From AC-50 sp035640455 (lineage in GTDB: Bacteria; Actinomycetota; Thermoleophilia; Gaiellales; Gaiellaceae), in the NCBI GenBank assembly GCA_035640455.1, contig DASQWB010000129.1, positions 1 to 61,066 on the forward strand: a stretch of DNA of 61,066 nucleotides, written 5' to 3'. The notes under the pieces were generated by a model that saw only the letters and a program-made list of their open reading frames with translations, did no database searches and was not told where the DNA came from. A program made the translations under genes and the position numbers. Positions 40,722-48,863 of this stretch are shown piece by piece (the stretch's first letter is position 1; each line of letters starts with the position of its first letter).

Positions 40722-42614
40722 GTGTGCGGGATCTGCGGGATCGCGTCGGTGCGGGGCGCTGTCGACCCCGCGCGGCTCGCGGAGATGAGCGCCACGCTCG
40801 TGCACCGCGGGCCCGACTCCGACGGCACCTTCGTGGACGGCGGCATCGGGCTCGCCGCCCGCCGGCTCTCGATCATCGACCTCGAGCACGGCGACCAGCC
40901 GATCGCGAACGAGGACGGCGCCGTCCACGTCGTCCAGAACGGCGAGATCTACAACCACGAGGAGCTGCGGCAGGAGCTCGAGGCGGCCGGGCACCGGTTC
41001 CGCACGCGCTGCGACACCGAAGTGCTCGTCCACCTCTACGAGGAGCATGGCGACGACTTCGCGCGCCGGCTGCGGGGCATGTTCGCGGCCGCGATCTGGG
41101 ACGACCGAGGGTCCGGCCGACTCGTGCTCGCCCGCGACCGCTTCGGGATCAAGCCGCTCCTCTACCGCCACGTCGACGGCGAGCTCGCCTTCGCGTCGGA
41201 GCTCCGCGCACTCCCGCGCGGCGAGATCGACCTCGACGCGCTCGAGGCGTTCCTCGCCTTCAACTCGATCCCGGCGCCGCTCACGATCTTCCGCGAGTGC
41301 CGCAAGCTCCCGCCGGGCCACGTGCTCGCGTGGGAGGCCGGAGAGGTCGCGCTGCGTCGGTTCGCGCGGCCGGCGCCGGTGCCCGCGGACGAGGTGCGCC
41401 GCGAGGACGACGCCGAGCTCGCGGAGGAGCTGCGCGCGCGGCTCCGCGACTCGGTCCGCGCCCACCTCGTCAGCGACGTGCCGGTCGGCGTGCTGCTCTC
41501 GGGCGGCATCGACTCGTGCGTGCTCGCCGCGCTCGCGGCCGACGAGTCGCCGGAGCCGCTGCGTACGTTCTCGATCGGCTTCGAGGAGCGCTCGTTCGAC
41601 GAGCTCGGGAACGCGCGGCTCGTCGCGGCGTGCTACGGCACGCGGCACCGCGAGCTCGTGCTCCGCCCGGATGCCGCGCTCCTGCTCCCCGCGCTCGCCG
41701 ACGCCTTCGACGAGCCCTTCGCGGACTCGTCCGCGCTGCCCACGTACCTCGTCTCGCGCCTCGCGGCGGAGGACGTGAAGGTCGCGCTTTCGGGCGAAGG
41801 CGGCGACGAGCTCTTCGGCGGCTACTACACGTACGCGGCCGACCTGCTCGCGCCGCGTCTGGCCCCGCTGGCGCGGCTCGCGCGGCCGCTCGTCGAGCTC
41901 CTCCCGAGCTCGAGCGCGAAGGCGAGCTTCGACTACCGGGCGAAGCGGTTCGTGCGCGCGGCGCACCTGCCGCCGCTTGAGCGGCACCACGCCTGGAAGG
42001 AGATCTTCTCGGCCGAGGCCCGCGCCGAGCTGACGGGGCCGCGGTCGCGGTTCGACCCGGTCGACCTCTACCGCGAGCGCTTCGCCGAGACCGACGGCGC
42101 CGAGCTCCTCGCGCGGCTCCAGGACGTCGATCTCGGCCTGTACCTCGTCGACGACCTGCTCGTGAAGACCGACCGCGCGTCGATGGCGCACTCGCTCGAG
42201 GCACGCGTCCCCTTCTGCGACACGATGGTCTCGAACCTCGCGCTCGCGCTCCCTGACCGGCAGAAGGTGCGCGGGCTCAGGAAGAAGGTGCTGCTCCGCC
42301 GCGCCGCAGCGCCGCTCCTGCCGCGGAAGATCGTCTACGGTCGCAAGCGCGGCTTCTCGATCCCGGCGAGCGCGTGGCTGCGGGGTGAGCTGGAGCCGTT
42401 TGCGCGCGAGGTGCTCGCGCCCGACACGCTCGGGCGTCAGGGCTTCTTCCGACCAGACGCAGTGGGACGGGTCCTCGACGACCACGTCTCGGGCCGCGAG
42501 GACCGGAGCCGCCAGCTCTGGGGCCTGCTGGCGTTCACGCTCTGGCACGAGCGGCACGTCGAGCGCGCGCCGCAGCCGCTCGACAACCGCGTACTCCAGG
42601 GGCTGGTTCGGTGA
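40722..42614 (+). CDS. asnB: Glutamine-hydrolysing asparagine synthetase family protein
   Basis: 630 residues. The N-terminal nucleophile domain starts MCGICGIASV with Cys2 as the nucleophile and has HRGPDSDG, NGEIYNHEEL and DRFGIKPLLY. The synthetase domain has the PP-loop LLSGGIDSCVLAALA near 260, ALSGEGGDELFGGYYTY and KTDRASMAHSLEARVPF. Copies in glycan clusters often amidate sugars or other acids rather than aspartate, so the exact substrate is open. The GTG at 40722 is fixed by the need for Cys2. Its stop overlaps the next start (GTGA). Confidence 0.92.
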   Translation: MCGICGIASVRGAVDPARLAEMSATLVHRGPDSDGTFVDGGIGLAARRLSIIDLEHGDQPIANEDGAVHVVQNGEIYNHEELRQELEAAGHRFRTRCDTEVLVHLYEEHGDDFARRLRGMFAAAIWDDRGSGRLVLARDRFGIKPLLYRHVDGELAFASELRALPRGEIDLDALEAFLAFNSIPAPLTIFRECRKLPPGHVLAWEAGEVALRRFARPAPVPADEVRREDDAELAEELRARLRDSVRAHLVSDVPVGVLLSGGIDSCVLAALAADESPEPLRTFSIGFEERSFDELGNARLVAACYGTRHRELVLRPDAALLLPALADAFDEPFADSSALPTYLVSRLAAEDVKVALSGEGGDELFGGYYTYAADLLAPRLAPLARLARPLVELLPSSSAKASFDYRAKRFVRAAHLPPLERHHAWKEIFSAEARAELTGPRSRFDPVDLYRERFAETDGAELLARLQDVDLGLYLVDDLLVKTDRASMAHSLEARVPFCDTMVSNLALALPDRQKVRGLRKKVLLRRAAAPLLPRKIVYGRKRGFSIPASAWLRGELEPFAREVLAPDTLGRQGFFRPDAVGRVLDDHVSGREDRSRQLWGLLAFTLWHERHVERAPQPLDNRVLQGLVR

Positions 42615-44110
42615 GCGAGCTGCCCGACTTCGGGCTCGGCTATCCCGGAACCGACCTGCGCCGCCGGCTCGTGGCGGCGGTGCTCGCGGGCGAGAAGACG
42701 GCGACGGCCGGTCTCGGCGACGAGGAGGAGCGGTCGCAGCTGGGTGACCGCTTCGCCCTATACGACGAGGACGAGCGGGTCGTCGGCGTGGTCGAGGTGA
42801 CGGAGGCGCGCGTGATCCCGGCGCGGGAGATCGACCTCGAGTTCGCCCGCGACGAGGGCGAGGGCTTCGAGTCGGTCGAGGACTGGCGCGTCGCGCACGA
42901 GAACTTCTTCGAGCGCCCGATCGACGGCGACACGCCGATCGTCGCCGTCCGTTTCCGGCTGGTCGAGCGCCGAGTGCCAGACCTCGGGGGAAACCTCCCG
43001 GTTTCCCCCGAGCCCCCTTCCCCTGGTCCGCTTACGCGGACAAGACGCTCCGCGGCCGCTTCGCGGCCGCTTCGCGTCTGGATCGACATGACCGCGTCGG
43101 CGCACGTGCTCGTGTTCCGGCCGCTCATCGAGCTCTTGCGGCGGCGCGGCGACGAGGTCGAGGTGACGGCGCGGGAGTATGCGCAGACGCTCCAGCTCCT
43201 CGAGCTGCACGGGATCGAGGCGGAGGTGATCGGCCGCCACGGAGGCCGGTCGCGACTCGGCAAGGCGCGCCAGCTGTGGAGCCGGCTGCACGCCCTGCGC
43301 CGCTGGGCCCGCGGCCGGCGGTTCGACGTCGCGCTCGCGCACGGCTCGCACGAGCTGACGCTGACCGCGCACCGGCTCGGGATCCCGAGCTCGACGACCT
43401 TCGACTACGAATTCGCCTGGCTCCAGCACCAGCTCGGCTGCCGTGCTGCGACGCGCGTCGTCGTCCCGGAGACGATCCCGCCCGACCGGCTCGCCCGCTA
43501 CGGCGCGGTGCCGCCGAAGCTCCTCCAGTACCCCGGCCTGAAGGAGGAGTACTACCTCGCCGACTTCGAGTGCGACCCGCACGTCCTCGACCCGTGGCCG
43601 ATCGATCCGGCGCGCGTGCTCGTCGTGCTGCGCCCGCCGCCCGACGTTTCGCTCTACCACCGGCACTCCAACCCGCTCTTCCCGCGGACGCTGGACGCGC
43701 TCGGCCGCGACGAGGGTGTCCACGCCGTCGTGCTCCCGCGCACCGAGGAGCAGCGCGAGTTCGTCCGCTCGCTCGATCTCCCGTCGGTGATCCTGCCCGA
43801 GCGCGCTGTCGACGCACAGAGCTTGATCGCGCTCGCCGACCTCGTCGTCTCGGCCGGGGGCACGATGAACCGAGAGGCGGCCGCTCTGGGGGTGCCGGTC
43901 TACACGACCTACGGCGGGCGGCTCGGCGGCGTCGATGAGACGCTGATCCGCGAGGGACGGCTCGTCCCGCTCACCGACCCGCGCGCGCTCGACCTGCGAA
44001 AACGCGTGGCCGGCGGCGACGGGCGTGTGCGGCGCGACCCGGCTCAACTCCTCGGGCTGCTGCTCTCGGCTTACGCGGCGGAGAGCACGGCGAGCACTTC
44101 CGAGCCATAG
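42611..44110 (+). CDS. ASCH domain joined to DUF354 glycosyltransferase-like protein through a palindromic repeat
   Basis: 499 residues in one frame. Residues 1-125 are an ASCH domain (GEKTATAGLGDEEERSQLGD, VVEVTEARVIPAREIDLEF), an RNA-binding PUA-like fold. Residues about 126-152 are encoded by a family A element. Residues 153-499 are a DUF354 protein (RVWIDMTASAHVLVFRPLIE, VVSAGGTMNREAAALGVPVY), a GT-B-like family of archaeal and bacterial glycan loci. DUF354 proteins normally begin just at the RVWIDM strand, but here the first in-frame ATG (43088) falls inside that strand, so the fused reading is likely the real one. The start overlaps the asnB stop (GTGA). The last 40 nt overlap the convergent helicase gene. 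Confidence 0.8.
   Translation: MSELPDFGLGYPGTDLRRRLVAAVLAGEKTATAGLGDEEERSQLGDRFALYDEDERVVGVVEVTEARVIPAREIDLEFARDEGEGFESVEDWRVAHENFFERPIDGDTPIVAVRFRLVERRVPDLGGNLPVSPEPPSPGPLTRTRRSAAASRPLRVWIDMTASAHVLVFRPLIELLRRRGDEVEVTAREYAQTLQLLELHGIEAEVIGRHGGRSRLGKARQLWSRLHALRRWARGRRFDVALAHGSHELTLTAHRLGIPSSTTFDYEFAWLQHQLGCRAATRVVVPETIPPDRLARYGAVPPKLLQYPGLKEEYYLADFECDPHVLDPWPIDPARVLVVLRPPPDVSLYHRHSNPLFPRTLDALGRDEGVHAVVLPRTEEQREFVRSLDLPSVILPERAVDAQSLIALADLVVSAGGTMNREAAALGVPVYTTYGGRLGGVDETLIREGRLVPLTDPRALDLRKRVAGGDGRVRRDPAQLLGLLLSAYAAESTASTSEP
42983..43077. repeat. Family A palindromic element, copy A2 (full three-hairpin form)
   Basis: A perfect 13-bp hairpin CTCGGGGGAAACC-TCCC-GGTTTCCCCCGAG at 42983-43012, the spacer GCCCCCTTCCCCTG, a perfect 6-bp hairpin GTCCGC-TTAC-GCGGAC at 43026-43041, and a GC hairpin GCGGCCG-CTTCG-CGGCCGC at about 43052-43070. 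It matches copy A1 with stem changes on both arms. It lies in frame inside the ASCH-DUF354 gene. Confidence 0.8.
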
Positions 44111-45912
44111 CGCTCGAGGCGCGCCGGGCCGATCCCCGGCACGGCGGCGAGCTCGTCCGGCGACTCCGGAGAGCGACGGACGATCTCCTCCAGCGTCCGG
44201 TCGTCGAAGACGACGTAGGCCGGCACGGCGTCGGCCCGCGCTCGCTCGAGCCGCCATGCCCGAAGCGCTCGCGCCGCCGGCGGGAGCTCCTCGTCCCGCA
44301 GGCGCCGTCGCTCCACGCGAGGCGGCCGGGTCTCGACGCCGAACTCGTCGAGGAAGCGGCTCGGCCGACCGGCCCAGGTCAGCGCGAGGTGCCGCCGGGC
44401 CCGCGTCATGCCCACGTACAGGAGGCGCCGCTCCTCGTTCCGCGCCACCTCGGTCTTCGCCTGCCGGATCGGCAGCTCGCCCTCCTCGAGCCGCGGCAGG
44501 AAGACGGCGTCGAACTCGAGCCCCTTCGCGCGGTGCAGCGTCAGCAGGTGGACGCCGCGCGAGGCGCCGGAGCCGAAGAGCTGCTCGAGCTCGGCCTCCA
44601 GCTCGGAGACGTCCTCGAGCCGCGCCGCCACCGCGACGATCCGCCGGAGGTCGTCCTGCCGTGTCTGCTCGCGCTCGCCGAGCCCCTCCGGCGGCGACTC
44701 GAGCCACCCGAGCTCGCGCGCCACCCGCCGGACGACACTCTCGGCCGGTCCGGACGCGCCGCGCAGCCGCTTCAGGAGGCCGCGCGCGCCCTCGCGCGCG
44801 AGGAGCGACGCGCCCTGGAACGGAATGTCCGCCGCATGCAGCGTCTCTTCGAAGTCGGCCGAGCGCGCGTTCGTCCGGAGAAGGATCGCCATCTCCTCGA
44901 GGGACACGCCTTCCGCGCCCAGGGCTCGTACACGCTCGACGACGAACTGCGCCTCCTCCTGCGGATCGGAGAAGCCGCGGAGCTCCGGCGCAGGCCCCGA
45001 CGGCCTCGTCGTTCGCAGCTTCTTCGGCGCGCCGCCGAGCCGCGGCACGAGCCGGTTCGTCAGCTCGAGCACCTCCGGCGAGGAGCGGTAGTTCTCCTCG
45101 AGCCGGACGACGGTCGCGTGCGGGAAGCGCTGCGGTAGCGCGAGCAGGTACTCCGGCGTGGCGCCGGTGAACGAGTAGATCGACTGGTAGTCGTCGCCGA
45201 CTGCGCAGAGCTCGTCGCTCGAGCCGAGCCAGCCCTCGAGGAGCGTCTGCTGGAGCAGGTTCACGTCCTGGTACTCGTCGACGGTGAACGCGCGGTAGCG
45301 CTCGCGGAAGGTCGCGAGCGCCCACTCGTTCTCGTCGTAGAGCTCGATCGCGAGCCGGAGGAGATCCTCGAAGTCGACGAGGTTGGCAGCGGTTTTGCGC
45401 CGCTCGTACTCGCGGAAGACGCGCGCCATGAGGTCGGGCGGAATCGGCGGGAGGTGGTCGCCGAGCGCGGTGAGATACGTCTGCGGCGTAAGCCCGCGGT
45501 TCTTCGCCCACTCGACCTCGGTGGCGAGGTCGCCGGCCGGCCGGAAGCGGTAGGCGCCCGGGAGCATGTTTCCGATCTGGCGGAGGAGGATCGCCTTCGA
45601 AGCGAGGATCCCGCCGACGCGGTCAGGCGCGAAGAAGCGGAGCTGCGCGAGCGCCGCGGAATGGAAGGTGCGGGCGGTGACGCCGGTAGCGCCGAGGCTT
45701 GCGAGCCGGCTGCGGAGCTCGGTCGCCGCCTTGTCGGTGAAGGTGACGGCGAGGATCTGGGTGGGCTCGAAGGCGCCGGTCGCGACCTGGTTCGCGATCC
45801 GCCGCGTGATCGTGGTCGTCTTGCCGGAGCCGGCGCCGGCGAGGATGCAGACCGGTCCGCGCACCGCCTCGGCGGCGCGTCGCTGCTCGGGGTTCAGGTC
45901 TTCGAGGATCAC
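44071..45912 (-). CDS. UvrD/Rep-type (SF1A) helicase with C-terminal HRDC domain
   Basis: 613 residues. The helicase motifs run in order: Q motif LNPEQRRAAEAV, Walker A AGAGSGKTTTI (25-32), Ia ILAVTFTDKAATELRSR, Walker B FTVDEYQDVNLLQ (near 210), III CAVGDDYQSIYSFTGA, IV VVRLEENYRSS, V LLTLHRAKGLEFDAVFLPRL and VI RLLYVGMTRARRHLAL. The last 70 residues (RAWRLERARADAVPAYVVF, DELAAVPGIGPARLERYG) form an HRDC domain that binds DNA. It unwinds DNA 3'-5' in repair. It converges on the DUF354 fusion with a 40-nt coding overlap. Confidence 0.93.
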   Translation of the reverse strand: MILEDLNPEQRRAAEAVRGPVCILAGAGSGKTTTITRRIANQVATGAFEPTQILAVTFTDKAATELRSRLASLGATGVTARTFHSAALAQLRFFAPDRVGGILASKAILLRQIGNMLPGAYRFRPAGDLATEVEWAKNRGLTPQTYLTALGDHLPPIPPDLMARVFREYERRKTAANLVDFEDLLRLAIELYDENEWALATFRERYRAFTVDEYQDVNLLQQTLLEGWLGSSDELCAVGDDYQSIYSFTGATPEYLLALPQRFPHATVVRLEENYRSSPEVLELTNRLVPRLGGAPKKLRTTRPSGPAPELRGFSDPQEEAQFVVERVRALGAEGVSLEEMAILLRTNARSADFEETLHAADIPFQGASLLAREGARGLLKRLRGASGPAESVVRRVARELGWLESPPEGLGEREQTRQDDLRRIVAVAARLEDVSELEAELEQLFGSGASRGVHLLTLHRAKGLEFDAVFLPRLEEGELPIRQAKTEVARNEERRLLYVGMTRARRHLALTWAGRPSRFLDEFGVETRPPRVERRRLRDEELPPAARALRAWRLERARADAVPAYVVFDDRTLEEIVRRSPESPDELAAVPGIGPARLERYGSEVLAVLSAA

Positions 45913-45989
45913 GAGCCCACCCTAGAAGCGCGGCGGGACGGCAGGACCGGCAAAAGCGTGTCGCCGGTGTGGCGAAAGAGAAACGACGG

Positions 45990-46004
45990 CCTCGCCATAC
46001 GAGG
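45990..46004. promoter_or_regulatory. Inverted repeat upstream of hicBA
   Basis: CCTCG-CCATA-CGAGG, 21 nt before the hicB ATG and just upstream of a -10-like TATCGT (46012-46017) that would give a leaderless transcript. It could be the autoregulatory operator of the module, though this HicB lacks an obvious DNA-binding domain. Confidence 0.35.
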
Positions 46005-46024
46005 TCGCAGTTATCGTTGCTGCG

Positions 46025-46252
46025 ATGAACGAGAAGCTCACGCTGACGATCACGTATGACGAGCCGGACGAGGAGGGCTGGATCGTCGCCCGTGTCGTCG
46101 AGGTCCCGGGAGCGCTCAGTCAGGGAAGAAGCCGCGAGGAAGCGCGCGAGAACGTCATCGACGCCTTGCGGCTCATGCTCTCCCCCGATGACGGCGATCC
46201 CGCCGTCGCGGCCGGCCGAAGCGAGCAGCTCGACCTCACACTGTCTGCGTGA
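46025..46252 (+). CDS. hicB: HicB-like antitoxin
   Basis: 75 residues with the HicB partial RNase-H fold: LTITYDEPDEEGWIVARVVE, VPGALSQGRSREEARENV and IDALRLML. It binds and blocks HicA. At this length it has only the toxin-binding half; the C-terminal helix-turn-helix or ribbon-helix-helix found in longer HicB is missing. The ATG at 46025 is clear. The gene comes before hicA and overlaps it (GTGA), the reverse of the classical hicA-hicB order. Confidence 0.85.
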   Translation: MNEKLTLTITYDEPDEEGWIVARVVEVPGALSQGRSREEARENVIDALRLMLSPDDGDPAVAAGRSEQLDLTLSA

Positions 46253-46434
46253 AGCTCCGCGAACTCGAGCAGCACTTGACTGCTGAGGGCGCGCGAATGG
46301 TGGGTGAAGGCGGGAAACACACGAAGTGGCGGAATGCTGATGGCACACGCGCTACCGCCGTGCCTCGTCATGCCGAGATCGGCCCCGGTCTTGTGCGTGC
46401 GATCTGCCGGCAGCTGAGGATCCCGCCGCCGTGA
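46249..46434 (+). CDS. hicA: HicA-like mRNA interferase toxin
   Basis: 61 residues from the GTG at 46249, the normal size. It is a double-stranded-RNA-binding-like fold with the catalytic histidine in GEGGKHTKWRN (His24) and the conserved VPRHAEIGPGLVRAICRQL. The enzyme cleaves mRNA when free of HicB. All key parts are intact, so the module may be active. Codon use is less GC-rich than in the flanking operons, which suits a mobile module. Confidence 0.87.
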   Translation: MKLRELEQHLTAEGARMVGEGGKHTKWRNADGTRATAVPRHAEIGPGLVRAICRQLRIPPP

Positions 46435-46453
46435 ACCCCGCCCCGGCAGCACA

Positions 46454-46975
46454 TTGCGCTGCATAGCTAGGAGCAGATTCTCAGACGCACAACTCGACCA
46501 GCTGGCGACCACGCATCTTCAGTACGAGGTCGCGATGCTCGTCGCACAGGCGTGCGAGTTCCACAGACGCTACCCCGGTGGTATGCCACCTTCCTCAGTT
46601 CAAGGATCGTCTCATCGATGACGCACTCCTGGAAGCCACGCTGGTGCACCTACGCCTGCTGGACGACTTCCTCGCCAGCAAAGGGCGCCACCCTCTTCAG
46701 GTGCACGCCAAAGACTGGATCTCGCAGAGCGATTGGAAGCCGAAGGATTGGCTAAAGGACGACGTTCGTCGACGAATCAACGGACAGGTCGCGCACCTCT
46801 CAAAAGATCGCGATCCCTGGTTCGACTGGGACATTCGCGGCTATGCGCACAGCTGCTGCCGAGAGAGGCTTCGTTCGTCTCGGCAGTGAAGAAACATCGA
46901 GCTGATCGTGCGCCTGCCTTCGCCGTCATCGAGCGCTGTATCGCCGACGGGCTCGAATGCCTCAAGCGGAAGTAG
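46454..46975 (+). pseudogene. Unknown protein gene broken by two compensating frameshifts
   Basis: Three protein-like segments in alternating frames follow one another. The first, in one frame from about 46454 (TTG), gives LDQLATTHLQYEVAMLVAQ and ACEFHRRYPGG. From about 46575 the next frame gives LPQFKDRLIDDALLEATLVH, LRLLDDFLASKGRHP and DWDIRGYAHSCCR. After about 46862 the first frame returns with EASFVSAVKKHRADRAP and ends ADGLECLKRK. An original protein of about 170 residues, rich in helices, is likely. I do not recognise the family. It follows hicA, and the GC content is lower than around it. It is either decayed mobile cargo or affected by sequencing errors. Confidence 0.6.
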
Positions 46976-46988
46976 GGCGTGCGAGTCG

Positions 46989-48863
46989 TTAGCTCGCGGC
47001 TGATTCGTGAACCGCCGCCGAGGTGCGCCTAGGCTCGCGCATCGTCTCGGCGAGCTTCGCGACCACCTCGAGCGTCTCGCCCGACTCAACGAGCCGCTCC
47101 AGCTCCACTAGCTCCTCCTCGAGCCAGGCCGCGTCGACTGGCGCCCGCGTGGCCCGGCGGATCTTCGGATGCGGCGTCTCCTTCACGGTTTCGCCCTCGC
47201 CGAAGAGGTCCTCGTGGAGCTTCTCGCCGGGGCGCGTGCCGATGAACTCGATCGCCACCTCGCGCCCGGGCTCGCGGCCCGACAACGTGATCATGTCGCG
47301 CGCGAGGTCGACGATCCGCACCGGCTCGCCCATGTCGAGGACGAAGATCTCGCCGCGGCCGCCGATCGCACCCGCTTGGACGATGAGCTGCGCGGCCTCC
47401 GGCATGGTCATGAAGAAGCGCGTCATCTCCGGGTGTGTCACCGTCACCGGCCCGCCCTGTTCGATCTGGCGGCGGAAGATCGTGATCACGCTCCCGGCCG
47501 ACCCGAGCACGTTGCCGAAGCGCACGGCCACGAACCGCGTGGACACGTCCCTTCGGGCCCCGTATGCCTCGACGATCCACTCGCAGATCGCCTTCGACTG
47601 GCCGTAGACCGCGGCCGGGTTCAGCGCCTTGTCCGTCGACACGAGCACGAACCGCTCGGCGCCGTACTCGACGGCGACGTCGGCCACGAGCTTCGTCGCG
47701 AGCACGTTGTTCCGCACCGACTCGAGCGGGTTCGCCTCCATCATCGGCACGTGCTTGTAGGCGGCGGCGTGGAAGACGACCGCCGGCCGGTAGGTCTCGA
47801 AGAGCTGGCGCATCTTCGGCTCGCTCTTCACGTCGCCGAGGACCGGCACCACCGCGTGGAAGCCGCGCTCGTCGACGAGCTCGCGCTCGATCTCGAAGAG
47901 CGGCGTCTCGCCGTGGTCGACGAGCACGAGCCGGTTCGGCCCGGCGCGCACGATCTGCCGGCAGAGCTCGGCGCCGATCGAGCCGCCGGCGCCGGTCACG
48001 AGCACGACCTCGTCCTTCAGGTACGACGCGATCGCGTCCATGTCGACCTCGACCGCCTCGCGCCCGAGGAGGTCCTCGACCTGTACGGGGCGGATCTGCG
48101 AGACGCTGACCCGGCCGGAGATCAGCTCGTGCAGGCCGGGCACGGTCTTCACCGGCACGCGCGCCTGCCGCGCCGCCTCGACGACGCGCTCGCGGAGCTC
48201 GCCGGGTGCGGAGGGGATCGCGATCAGGATCTCGTCCGGCGGGTTGTCGCGGAGCACCTGCGGGAGCTCGCCGGTCGTGCCGATCACGCGCACGCCCTCG
48301 AGCTGGATGTGCCGCTTCTTCGGGTCGTCGTCGATGAGGCCGATCGGGGTGTAGCCGAGCTCGGGCGTGCGGAGCATCTGGCGGACGACCTGCCAGGCCG
48401 CGTCGCCGGCGCCGACGACGATCACCTCCTTGCCGCGGACGACGAGCCGGCCCGGCGCGGGCCGCTCGGTCACAGTGCGGGCGAGTAGGCGCGAGCCCGC
48501 GACGAACGCGAGCAGGAGCAGGAAGTCGAGCACCGCGACGCCGCGCGGGAGCGGGAAGCCGCGGACGGGGTGCATGAAGTAGACGGTCAGGTCGGAGATG
48601 AGGCAGCCGATCGCGACGCCGCGGGCGGCGCCCCACATGTCGCGCGTCGAGACGTAGCGCCACCAGCGCCGGTAGAAGCCGGAGAGGACGAAGACGACGA
48701 GCGTGATCGCGACGACGACCAGGATCGAGCGGTTGAAGAGCCGGTGGTAGGGCGGCGGCACGCCGTTGTCCCAGCGGAGCTGGAAGGCGAGCCACCACGC
48801 GAGCGCGACCAGGACCCCGTCGGCAGCGAGCTGCCAGAGCCGGTGGCGCGTGATCGGGATCAC
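46989..48863 (-). CDS. NDP-sugar 4,6-dehydratase, membrane type (PglF/WbpM/CapD-like)
   Basis: 624 residues. Four N-terminal helices (10-130) precede a CoA-binding-like Rossmann domain (VIVVGAGDAAWQVVRQML) and the catalytic dehydratase domain (LVTGAGGSIGAELCRQIVRA, FHAAAYKHVPMMEANPLE, VSTDKALNPAAVYGQSKA, FIGTRPGEKLHEDLFGE). It converts UDP-GlcNAc to the 4-keto-6-deoxy sugar that the next enzyme aminates. In WbpM relatives the usual catalytic Tyr is Met; here YGQSK keeps a YxxxK. The GTG at 48863 overlaps the upstream aminotransferase stop (GTGA), which supports this start over the very long open frame. Confidence 0.92.
   Translation of the reverse strand: MIPITRHRLWQLAADGVLVALAWWLAFQLRWDNGVPPPYHRLFNRSILVVVAITLVVFVLSGFYRRWWRYVSTRDMWGAARGVAIGCLISDLTVYFMHPVRGFPLPRGVAVLDFLLLLAFVAGSRLLARTVTERPAPGRLVVRGKEVIVVGAGDAAWQVVRQMLRTPELGYTPIGLIDDDPKKRHIQLEGVRVIGTTGELPQVLRDNPPDEILIAIPSAPGELRERVVEAARQARVPVKTVPGLHELISGRVSVSQIRPVQVEDLLGREAVEVDMDAIASYLKDEVVLVTGAGGSIGAELCRQIVRAGPNRLVLVDHGETPLFEIERELVDERGFHAVVPVLGDVKSEPKMRQLFETYRPAVVFHAAAYKHVPMMEANPLESVRNNVLATKLVADVAVEYGAERFVLVSTDKALNPAAVYGQSKAICEWIVEAYGARRDVSTRFVAVRFGNVLGSAGSVITIFRRQIEQGGPVTVTHPEMTRFFMTMPEAAQLIVQAGAIGGRGEIFVLDMGEPVRIVDLARDMITLSGREPGREVAIEFIGTRPGEKLHEDLFGEGETVKETPHPKIRRATRAPVDAAWLEEELVELERLVESGETLEVVAKLAETMREPRRTSAAVHESAAS

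Noticed and set aside
39344..41980. An 878-codon plus-strand open frame
   Set aside because: It is antisense to the antiporter gene and out of frame with asnB. Composition is Arg/Pro/Asp-rich with no recognisable domain.
46554..46862. Programmed ribosomal frameshifting in the gene after hicA
   Set aside because: Two opposite shifts would be needed and I see no slippery heptamer with a downstream structure at either place.
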